64,000 nt of DNA from the NCBI RefSeq assembly GCF_009764645.1, contig NZ_RWIM01000099.1, forward strand, positions 62,001-126,000. The letters run 5' to 3'. Of the stretch, positions 27,047 through 34,181 are shown in pieces (position 1 is the first letter of the stretch; every line of letters begins with the position of its first letter). This DNA is from Pseudomonas sp. PB106 (GTDB lineage Bacteria; Pseudomonadota; Gammaproteobacteria; Pseudomonadales; Pseudomonadaceae). The notes under the pieces were generated by a model. That model had not been told where the DNA came from and did no database searches. It worked only from the letters and a program-made list of their open reading frames with translations. A program made the translations under genes and the position numbers.

Positions 27047-28207
27047 TTACAGACTGACGTCGAAAGTGATCTGGAACACATTGCGGGTGAAGCTTTCGTT
27101 TGCCGCATCGGAGTCGTTATCGCGGTGGCGATAGGCGGCTTCGATATCCAGCCAGCGGCGCATTTTGTAGATCACGCCGAGCTTGTAATCCTGCAGATCG
27201 TCGCTGCGGTTCTGGCCTTCGTAGACGTAATGGCCCATGCCGGCCTCGGCGACGGTGGTGATGCGCTCGGTCCAGCCATGGCGCCAGCCGATCTGGGTGA
27301 AGGTGGCTTTCACTGCGTCCGAGCCGTCATCGCCCTCGGCCATGGCTTGGCGGGCGAGAAACGAGAAGGTCGAGTAGGTGCGCGGTTTCCACGCCAGATC
27401 CACTTGCCAGGTCGGATTGCTCAGGTCATCCGAACCGCTTTCATCGAAGTTCTTGCGCTCGTAACCGACGCGCACCTTGCCGGTGGTTCTCGCCGTCAGG
27501 TCCCATTCGGCACCGGCGAGCACGGCATCGGAGCGGCTGCTGCGCGTGCTGTTGGATTGCAGATAGTCGAAGCGGGTGTGGTCGTATTCGAGCAAGCCAC
27601 GGGTCTTGCTGCCGAGGCGGTGATACCAAGTGGTGCTCAGGTTGCTGGTGTTGCGTTCCTTGTCGTCATTGATGCCGTCGCCGTTGTCGTAGCGCAGTTG
27701 CGCGTAGTTGGCGCCAAAGTCGATCTGGTTGGCGGCGCTGCGGGCGCCGAAGGTGTAGACGCCACCGACACGCGTGCTCTCGATCTTGTCGTTGATGCCA
27801 TCGACGGCGGTCGAGGTGGTGCGTTCGTATTTGCGGGCTTCGGCTTCAAGTTTCAGGCGATGGCGATCGGTGAACTCCATGATGCTGTCGGCCCGCAGAC
27901 GCTGGGCGGTGTTGGAGGCATCGCTGGCCTGGTGATAGATGTAGCGGGTCGGCTCCCAGATCACCCGGGTGGCGCTGTTGCGATCCTCGGCCTTGAGCTC
28001 GAAAGCGGGGGCAAGGCGGGTGACCATGGTCGACTCGACGTCGTGTTCCACTTCGCGAAAATTGTCGTCGTAGCTTTCCGACAACGCGAAGGTCGGCGTG
28101 AAGTCGAAGCCATACACGTTGATGGCTTGCGGGTCCGTGCTCCACGCCGCTTCGGGAAACAAACAGGCCACGAACAGCGCGGCGGGACAGCGAGACTTCA
28201 GGGCCAT
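27047..28207 (-). CDS. Outer-membrane beta-barrel protein of the exopolysaccharide export system
   Basis: A 386-residue protein with a signal peptide (cleavage near AAWST) and many alternating amphipathic strands, ending in a strand with ITFDVSL. This pattern fits the BBP2-type barrel proteins found in exopolysaccharide operons (EpsL-like). With a short OPX protein encoded directly downstream, it is the likely outer-membrane conduit, replacing the helix barrel of classical Wza. It is the second gene of the operon, 53 bp after rfaH. Confidence 0.85.
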   Translation of the reverse strand: MALKSRCPAALFVACLFPEAAWSTDPQAINVYGFDFTPTFALSESYDDNFREVEHDVESTMVTRLAPAFELKAEDRNSATRVIWEPTRYIYHQASDASNTAQRLRADSIMEFTDRHRLKLEAEARKYERTTSTAVDGINDKIESTRVGGVYTFGARSAANQIDFGANYAQLRYDNGDGINDDKERNTSNLSTTWYHRLGSKTRGLLEYDHTRFDYLQSNSTRSSRSDAVLAGAEWDLTARTTGKVRVGYERKNFDESGSDDLSNPTWQVDLAWKPRTYSTFSFLARQAMAEGDDGSDAVKATFTQIGWRHGWTERITTVAEAGMGHYVYEGQNRSDDLQDYKLGVIYKMRRWLDIEAAYRHRDNDSDAANESFTRNVFQITFDVSL

Positions 28208-28260
28208 TGGCGGCTGCTCCTGAACGGGGATGTCGATGTCAGGCTTGGCGGGGTTGGAGG

Positions 28261-28779
28261 CTATTGCCGCTGACGTTCGAGGTGTCTCAGCGGTACGCAG
28301 ACATGCTGCTGCCGGTTGAGAAACTGCAGCAGGAGCATCACGCGCTCGTCGCCCTGCATGGACATGAACACGCCTTCCAGCGGCGACAGCGGGCCCTGGA
28401 CGATTTGCAGCGGCTCACCGGGTTCAAGGGCCTGATCGGCAGGAAAGCCAATCGACTCCAGGCTGCGGTCACGCAAATGCGCGATCACCTGTTCCTCGAC
28501 CATGGCGGGGACGTGATTGAACTCGACAATGCGGCTCACCCCCCGTGTAGAACGGATCGGCGCCCAATTGTCATCGCGGCTCAACTGAATAAAAACATAA
28601 CCGGGAAACAGCGATTCAAGCACCCGGTGACGTTTGCCACGGACACTTCGTTCGCTCATCAGCTGCGGACGAAAGGTCATGTAGTTTTGTTGCTGTAAGT
28701 TGAGTTGTGCCCGTTCATCCTGGCGGGGCTTGCACTGCAATAAGTACCAGTTAGAACCGTTGCGGCAAACTGTTAGCAT
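28261..28779 (-). CDS. rfaH: RfaH, NusG-family transcription antiterminator
   Basis: About 172 residues, close to E. coli RfaH in length. The NGN domain has NWYLLQCKPRQDERA, the family segment RSVRGKRHRVLESLFPGYVF (E. coli has a similar VRGKR..EPLFPNY region) and TRGVSRIVEF; a KOW-type C-terminal domain follows. RfaH is recruited to paused RNA polymerase at ops sites, suppresses Rho termination and helps ribosome recruitment. The start is ATG 28779 with GGAG 9 nt upstream; ATG 28794 is in frame but has no ribosome site. It is the first gene of the operon and an ops-like sequence lies about 230 bp upstream, implying that it acts on its own transcript. Confidence 0.88.
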   Translation of the reverse strand: MLTVCRNGSNWYLLQCKPRQDERAQLNLQQQNYMTFRPQLMSERSVRGKRHRVLESLFPGYVFIQLSRDDNWAPIRSTRGVSRIVEFNHVPAMVEEQVIAHLRDRSLESIGFPADQALEPGEPLQIVQGPLSPLEGVFMSMQGDERVMLLLQFLNRQQHVCVPLRHLERQRQ

Positions 28780-29539
28780 GCTGGAGTACTCCATACATAG
28801 CGATCGTTTCAGCAGGACAGCCGATAACTTTTGACGTGCTGTCGTGCTGGCTAGTAGGTAGTAGGCTGATCAAGGCAAATTGGCCAAGCCAGATGCATCA
28901 ATGTCTTTATTGGCAGGGGAAGTGTTTCAAATATGAATCACTTGAGGCGCATTATTGTTATATGTTGCAGTATTTCGGGTATTAACCCACAGCGGTTTTT
29001 GTTTAAGCAAAGCTACCGCACGGTCCGCGTTCGCGACCTTGAAGATTTTTGGTTACATAAGTTGCCCAATGTTGGGGGACATGAACAGGTGTGTCTGCAC
29101 TGTCTCCCGTGAGCAGGAAGTAGTTATCGGCCAGTCTTCGCGAGCTGTCAATTAATAACAGTCAAAAAGATTGCCTTTTATCCATTTTTTAATCGCTATG
29201 CACTTAACGTATTGTATTTACTTAATAAAAAAATATGTTTTTAACATTTAAACTTTTTCAGTATTCGGTGGTCGGTGCGAGTTAGTTGCTACAAATGATA
29301 TCAAATTAGTTGCATTGTCAGTGGTGGGTGTCACTTGCTGTAGTGCGCGCAACGCGTTGTTATGCTTGCGCTATTGGCCGATTGCGCAACTAGAGAAGCA
29401 CTGATAGTTGTCTTGTCACAGAAGTAGGTCCAAGCTTCATGCGCCAACGCCGTTGCCGAGATTAATCACCGCGTGCGTATCCGGTTGCTGGCAATGCAGC
29501 TTCTATTCACCGATATGGTGTCGAACGGGAGTTTCTGTG
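28780..29539. other. Long divergent intergenic leader with AT-rich core
   Basis: These 760 bp separate rfaH (minus) and the epimerase gene (plus). I see no convincing coding sequence. The half nearest rfaH contains the ops-like element and is probably the transcribed leader of the exopolysaccharide operon. About 29155-29300 is far richer in A and T than the rest of the window, with runs such as AATAAAAAAATATG, and probably holds the promoters and sites for AT-binding silencers of the MvaT type (inference). Both directions probably respond to shared regulation. Confidence 0.6.
29007..29020 (-). promoter_or_regulatory. ops-like RfaH recruitment element
   Basis: Read on the minus strand the sequence is TGCGGTAGCTTTGC. 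It matches eight of the nine core positions of the enterobacterial ops element (GGCGGTAGC) and is followed by T-rich sequence. An imperfect hairpin (GGTCGCG pairing with CGCGGACC, 29022-29038) lies directly 5' of it. It is oriented towards rfaH and the polysaccharide genes, about 230 bp upstream of the rfaH start. The combination of ops, rfaH and a 16-kb operon makes function likely. Confidence 0.7.
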
Positions 29540-30508
29540 ATGACCCTTCTGGTAACGGGCGCGGCTGGATTCATTGGATATCACACGGCCAAGCGTTTAT
29601 GTCGCGAAGGGCTGCAAGTCGTCGGCATCGACAACCTCAACCACTACTACGATGTGACGTTGAAACAGGCTCGTCTGCAAACATTGCGGGCGATGGACAA
29701 CTTTCACTTTTACCCGATCGACATCGTCGACAAGCCCGCACTCGCGGCGCTGTTCCAACGGTACAACTTCGATCACGTCATCCATCTGGCTGCACAGGCT
29801 GGCGTGCGTTATTCCCTCGACAACCCCGATGCCTACGCGCAATCCAATCTGCTGGGGTTTCTGAACATTCTGGAAGCCTGCCGACAGTTTGCGCCAGCGC
29901 ACCTGATTTACGCCTCGAGCAGCTCGGTGTACGGCGCCAATCACCAGATGCCGTTCCGTGAGAGCGACCAGGTCGACTCGCCGGTTTCGCTGTACGCCGC
30001 GACCAAGCGCGCCAACGAACTGCTCGCTCACAGCTACTGCCATCTGTACGGATTAAGCGCGACGGGCCTGCGCTTTTTCACCGTCTACGGCCCGTGGGGA
30101 CGGCCCGACATGGCGCTGTTCAAATTCACCGCAGCAATGCTCGAGGGCCGCGCCATCGACCTGTTCAATCAGGGCGAGATGTCGCGGGATTTCACCTACA
30201 TCGACGACATCGTCGAAGCCATTTATCGATTGCACGACCAACCGCCGGCGCTTAGCGGCGAGCGCGGGACGAATCGCATCTTCAATATCGGTCGTGGCAG
30301 CCCCGTGGCTTTGCTGAGCTTTGTCGAGTGCCTGGAAGAGGCGCTGGGCATCAAGGCGCAGCGGCGGTATTTACCGATGCAGGAAGGCGACGTGCTCAAG
30401 ACCTGGGCCGACGTTTCCGCGCTTTCGGACTGCATCGGTTTCAGCCCGCAAGTGCCGGTCGAGCAGGGGGTGAAGGCGTTCGTGGATTGGTATCGCGGTT
30501 TTTACTGA
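29540..30508 (+). CDS. NAD-dependent sugar epimerase, probable UDP-glucuronate 4-epimerase
   Basis: A 322-residue extended SDR. The NAD site is TGAAGFIGYHTA (residues 6-17), the serine region ASSSSVYG, and the catalytic pair Y152/K156 in LYAATKRANE. HLAAQAGVRYSL and RFFTVYGPWGRPDMA are typical of UDP-glucuronate 4-epimerases. ATG 29540 (MTLLVTG) has GGGAG upstream; the frame is open to 29408 but the extension has no conserved content. It is divergent from the exopolysaccharide operon and would convert the Ugd product UDP-glucuronate to UDP-galacturonate for it. Confidence 0.87.
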   Translation: MTLLVTGAAGFIGYHTAKRLCREGLQVVGIDNLNHYYDVTLKQARLQTLRAMDNFHFYPIDIVDKPALAALFQRYNFDHVIHLAAQAGVRYSLDNPDAYAQSNLLGFLNILEACRQFAPAHLIYASSSSVYGANHQMPFRESDQVDSPVSLYAATKRANELLAHSYCHLYGLSATGLRFFTVYGPWGRPDMALFKFTAAMLEGRAIDLFNQGEMSRDFTYIDDIVEAIYRLHDQPPALSGERGTNRIFNIGRGSPVALLSFVECLEEALGIKAQRRYLPMQEGDVLKTWADVSALSDCIGFSPQVPVEQGVKAFVDWYRGFY

Positions 30509-30524
30509 GTCTGAATCTGGCGCC

Positions 30525-30734
30525 TCAATGCAGCGTGACGACCCGCCGGCTTTCGCCAATGCGGATTCGGTCGAGCGCGTGGTTCAGTGCGTCCAGCGCA
30601 TCGATCAGAGCCTTGGCTTCTGCTTCCCGACCTTCGCCCCAGAGGCGCTCGGCCATTTTGTTCAAGGCCTGGATGGAGCGTTCGATGTCGGCGGCGGTGG
30701 CGGGGGCTTCGTTGGGTGGCGATTTTCTGGGCAT
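30525..30734 (-). CDS. Small conserved-looking cytoplasmic protein of unknown function
   Basis: A 69-residue protein, MPRKSPPNEAPATAADIERS at the start, then two charged amphipathic helices (LNKMAERLWGEGREAEAKAL and DALNHALDRIRIG). It has no signal peptide or membrane segment. ATG 30734 is favoured because the residues after it are the polar helix-forming part; the upstream extension to 30791 is hydrophobic and unlike the rest. It lies tail to tail with the epimerase gene. No function can be assigned. Confidence 0.6.
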   Translation of the reverse strand: MPRKSPPNEAPATAADIERSIQALNKMAERLWGEGREAEAKALIDALDALNHALDRIRIGESRRVVTLH

Positions 30735-30831
30735 TGAAAGACCTGTAAGTGAAAGGGATGGATGGCTGAAAAAGTGGCTAAGTGCTAGCATTCGCGACTT
30801 CGTTGGAATTTACACTCTCAAGGACCTTTGA

Positions 30832-31392
30832 ATGACTTATCTGCGCCTGCTGTTAGCTGCTGCCCTGATCGCCCTTTGCACTGGCTGTGCCACGTCCGCT
30901 CAAATCTCCGGCATGACGGTTGCGGCCGATCAAGACAAGGCAAACACCTATGATGCACAACTAAAGAATAACGTGCGGGTTTCAGAGGTAAATGGCGGGG
31001 ATAAAACCAATCCGCTATGGACTTCGGAAATCGACAGCCCTGACTTCGGCGCTGCACTCAAGCAATCGCTCGCTAACGCTGATCTGCTTGGCAACGAATC
31101 TGCCTCTTATGCGCTACGGGCGAATTTGCTGCGCGTTGACCAGCCCCTGTTCGGCCTGAACTTCGAGGTCACCAGCGAGGTGGAATACACGTTGGTGGAA
31201 GCCGTGACCAACAAGGTTGTGCTGCGTGAAATTATCCGTACGCCTTTTACAGCGGGTTTCGGTGATTCCGTCATTGGCGTCAAGCGTCTGCGCCTGGCCA
31301 ACGAGGGCTCCGCTCGCGTGAACATCATCGCCATGCTCAAGCGCCTCAGCGACCTGAAAATGGAAGCCAAACAGGTTTCGTTGAAGAACTAG
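30832..31392 (+). CDS. Lipoprotein of unknown function
   Basis: A 186-residue exported protein with a lipoprotein-type signal ending LCTGC, so Cys19 is the likely lipidated residue. The mature part has a mixed alpha/beta pattern without cofactor motifs; VDQPLFGLNFEVTSEVEYTL and RTPFTAGFGDSVIGVKRLRLANEG are the most distinctive segments. Membrane location is expected, inner or outer not resolved (residue +2 is Ala, which favours outer). It stands alone, followed by a terminator at 31551. Confidence 0.75.
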   Translation: MTYLRLLLAAALIALCTGCATSAQISGMTVAADQDKANTYDAQLKNNVRVSEVNGGDKTNPLWTSEIDSPDFGAALKQSLANADLLGNESASYALRANLLRVDQPLFGLNFEVTSEVEYTLVEAVTNKVVLREIIRTPFTAGFGDSVIGVKRLRLANEGSARVNIIAMLKRLSDLKMEAKQVSLKN

Positions 31393-31550
31393 GCGATTCC
31401 GCAATGGCAGGATGGGCAGCTTGCCGGTTGCGGGTTGATGCGCACGGCACGGTTGTTGTTCGACGGCTTCGTGTGCATTCCTTCGGCGGTGTGGAGCGCT
31501 GCAGCAGTGGGTTGATGCCTGGTTGGGAACAGGCAAACCTCAGAAACGCC

Positions 31551-31574
31551 AAAGCCCCGAATAAGCGGGGCTTT
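31551..31574. terminator. Rho-independent terminator
   Basis: A 9-bp perfect stem (AAAGCCCCG with CGGGGCTTT) and a 6-nt loop. It lies between the convergent lipoprotein gene and the EamA transporter gene and has the A-run/T-run symmetry of a bidirectional terminator. Confidence 0.8.
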
Positions 31575-31598
31575 GTCGTAGATGCTATCGGGTGATTC

Positions 31599-32558
31599 TC
31601 AGGCCGCAGCTTTGGCATCCGCCTTGATAGCTGTTTTGCGATACGTCAGCAGCACGATGCCGGTCACCACAATCACCCCGCCGAGAATCTGCCCCGCACC
31701 GAGCATTTGATCCAGCACGATCCAGCCCATCAGCAACGTCGCCAATGGCTCGATGTTCATGACCGGCGCGTTGCGAGGCATGTCCAGGCGGGGCACGGAA
31801 ATGAACAGCACGATAAAACCGGTGCCGTAGAGCACCACCAACGTGGCGAGGGCCAGCCATCCGGTTGAGCTTGCGGGCAGATTCAGGCCGCCGGGCAGGG
31901 CGCCGGTCAGTCCCGCCAGATTGACGCTGCTGAAGACGATGAAAATGGTCAAGAGGCTGCGCGCCGTACCCCGTACCTGCGACAACTTGTGGTCGGTGAT
32001 CCACAGTGCGCAGGCGAACACGCTGGCGGCGCAAAACGCGAGCGCGATGCCCAGCCACCATTGCGCGCCGACCTGGGTCGCGCTCGCCAGACGCCCGGGG
32101 ACATCCAGCACAAACACCAATCCCAGCAGAATCAAACCCATCAATGCCGCGGTGCGCGCGGTCGGTCTCGGGCCGCCCGTCGCCCAAGTGAGCAACGCCA
32201 GCAGGATGGGAAACACGTTGGCCACCAACAGCGCCACCGCCACCGGAACGCGAGCGACGGCGGAATACAGGCACAGGCTCTGCGCGGTAATCAGCAAACC
32301 CAACAGCAATTGCCAGCGCCAGGCGCCTGCTGGCAAGCGCAGGCTTTGTCTTTGCCACAGCACGAGGATGGCGAGCACCAGCAAGGTCCCGCCAGAACGC
32401 AGCAAAATCGCCAGCAACACACCGGCGCCATCATCAAAAGCGACTCGCGCCGCGACATGATTGCCGGCGAACGCACAGCCCATGCATAAAAGAATGATCA
32501 CCGCGAGGTGACGGGGGAACGGCGGCGGTACGGTTTGCGCAACGGTAGGACGGGACAT
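31599..32558 (-). CDS. EamA/DMT-superfamily transporter
   Basis: A 319-residue inner-membrane protein with ten predicted helices in two EamA repeats; the second repeat ends with PLATLLMGWIVLDQMLGAGQILGGVIVVTGIVL, typical of the family. Such proteins export amino acids or other small metabolites. ATG 32558 (MSRPTVA) is chosen because the family starts there; the upstream extension to 32624 is not hydrophobic. It is transcribed alone. The substrate is unknown. Confidence 0.85.
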   Translation of the reverse strand: MSRPTVAQTVPPPFPRHLAVIILLCMGCAFAGNHVAARVAFDDGAGVLLAILLRSGGTLLVLAILVLWQRQSLRLPAGAWRWQLLLGLLITAQSLCLYSAVARVPVAVALLVANVFPILLALLTWATGGPRPTARTAALMGLILLGLVFVLDVPGRLASATQVGAQWWLGIALAFCAASVFACALWITDHKLSQVRGTARSLLTIFIVFSSVNLAGLTGALPGGLNLPASSTGWLALATLVVLYGTGFIVLFISVPRLDMPRNAPVMNIEPLATLLMGWIVLDQMLGAGQILGGVIVVTGIVLLTYRKTAIKADAKAAA

Positions 32559-32767
32559 GGCAGTTCTCAAGCAGTGCCAGGCCATGCGGCATGGCGGAGG
32601 AATTTTTATTATGTTGTCGTACAACTGCGCCCGTTTTTACCGCATTGGGCACCGGCGGGCAAGTCAGGTTTTGATGGCGAGGCCGGAAGAAGGCGTGTTG
32701 AGGGCGTTTGCAGGGGGGGCAGATTTAGGTATGGAGATCGTATGACTGTGCACGCGTGCGCGGCGAG

Positions 32768-32794
32768 CCAGCCCTGCGCTCTGCGCAGGGCTGG
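32768..32794. terminator. Strong hairpin terminator after the aldehyde-oxidase-type operon
   Basis: CCAGCCCTGCGC at 32768-32779 pairs perfectly with 32783-32794 over 12 bp with a 3-nt loop. It lies 18 bp past the stop of the minus-strand cytochrome gene. The T-rich tail (TTTCTTT) is on the plus-strand side, so efficient intrinsic termination would be clearest for plus-strand transcription; for the operon it may work as the mirror form. Confidence 0.6.
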
Positions 32795-32811
32795 TTTCTT
32801 TACGGCGCTGT

Positions 32812-34164
32812 CTAACGCATGTGCAAGATGATCGGGCTGCTGCTGGCCGGATCGGTGTGCTCGCGCAGTTTGCCAACTGCCTGTGCCTCGACCGCACTGC
32901 CGTGATTGCCCCAGGTGCTGCGCATGAAGGTCAGGACTTCGGCGATCTGCTGATCCGACAATTGCTCGCGGAATGCCGGCATGCGGTAGGCGTCCGGCAC
33001 ACCGGCAGCCACGATACGCTGCGAACCATTGAGGGTGATGTTGATCGCCGAGGCGCTCTCCTTGGCCAATGCCGAGGTCGCGCCGGCCAGCGGCGGCATC
33101 CATTCTGATTGACCTTTGCCGTCCAGCCCGTGGCAAGAGGCACAGCGTGTCACGTAGGTGTGCCCACCCGGTGAATCCAGACGCGTCGCTGCCGAAGCCT
33201 CCTGGTATTGCCACGGCTGGCCGTCGCGCTGCGAGTCGCCGGGCAACGACTTCAGATAGCGGGCAATGGCCGTCAGGTCTTCGTCGCTCATGAACTGCGT
33301 GGAGTTGTTGAACGCTTCGGTCATCGAGCCGTAGACCACCGCATGTTTGTTGCGTCCGGTCTGGAGGAACTGCACGATCTCCGGCTCGCTCCAGCGACCC
33401 AAGCCGGTGTTGTGGTCATCGCGCAGGCTCGGCGCGTACCAGCCATCGAGGAGGGCACCCGCGAGGAATGGTGTGCCGGATTCGTCCAGTGCTTTTTCGT
33501 TGAACGCCAGACCCCGCGGCGTATGACAACTGCCGCAGTGCCCGGCGCCCTGCACGAGGTAAGCGCCCCGATTCCACAAGGGGTCCTGCGACGACGTGGC
33601 CACATAAGGCTCGGCGTCGACAAACACGCCGTTCCACAAAGCAATCGGCCAACGCAGATTCAACGGCCAGGGAATTGCACTCGGGATGTTCGCCTGCTTC
33701 ACCGGCGCCACGCCTTTCATGAAGAATGCATACAGCGCACGCACGTCGTCGTCACTGAGTTTGGCATAGGAAGGATAGGGCATCGCCGGGTACAAACGGC
33801 GACTCTCGGGTGCTACGCCATGGCGCACGGCACGGTCAAAGTCCGCCAGGCTGTAGGCGCCAATCCCGGTTTCAGTGTCCGGTGTGATGTTGGTCGCGTG
33901 GATCGCGCCCAACGGTGTGGCCATCTCCAGCCCACCGGCGAATGGGGCGCTGCCCGGCACGCTGTGGCAGGCCACACAATCGCTGAGACGGGCAACGTAT
34001 TCGCCGCGCGCGATCAGCGCCGGGTCGATGTCGGCCGCAGTCAACGTGTTCTCTTCAAAATGCGAGACAGGCTCGCGCGTGACATACCAGGCCAGCAGGC
34101 CTGCCGCGACCAGGCACGGCACCGCCAGCCAGCCAGCGGTTCTTGCGAATCGGCTGTTATTCAT
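32812..34164 (-). CDS. Tri-haem c-type cytochrome, dehydrogenase electron-acceptor subunit
   Basis: A 450-residue protein with one N-terminal membrane anchor (residues about 11-28) and three haem sites: CVACH (C63-H67), CGSCH (C210-H214) and CASCH (C341-H345). This is the layout of cytochrome subunits of membrane-bound alcohol and aldehyde dehydrogenases. It is the third gene after the 2Fe-2S and molybdenum subunits, 17 bp downstream, so it should pass electrons from the molybdoenzyme to the respiratory chain in the periplasm. Confidence 0.92.
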   Translation of the reverse strand: MNNSRFARTAGWLAVPCLVAAGLLAWYVTREPVSHFEENTLTAADIDPALIARGEYVARLSDCVACHSVPGSAPFAGGLEMATPLGAIHATNITPDTETGIGAYSLADFDRAVRHGVAPESRRLYPAMPYPSYAKLSDDDVRALYAFFMKGVAPVKQANIPSAIPWPLNLRWPIALWNGVFVDAEPYVATSSQDPLWNRGAYLVQGAGHCGSCHTPRGLAFNEKALDESGTPFLAGALLDGWYAPSLRDDHNTGLGRWSEPEIVQFLQTGRNKHAVVYGSMTEAFNNSTQFMSDEDLTAIARYLKSLPGDSQRDGQPWQYQEASAATRLDSPGGHTYVTRCASCHGLDGKGQSEWMPPLAGATSALAKESASAINITLNGSQRIVAAGVPDAYRMPAFREQLSDQQIAEVLTFMRSTWGNHGSAVEAQAVGKLREHTDPASSSPIILHMR

Positions 34165-34181
34165 GGACGCTCCGGCGCTGA

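Noticed and set aside
28955-29155. A 66-codon plus-strand frame in the rfaH/epimerase gap
   Set aside because: No ribosome site, no family-like pattern, and it runs across the ops-like element.
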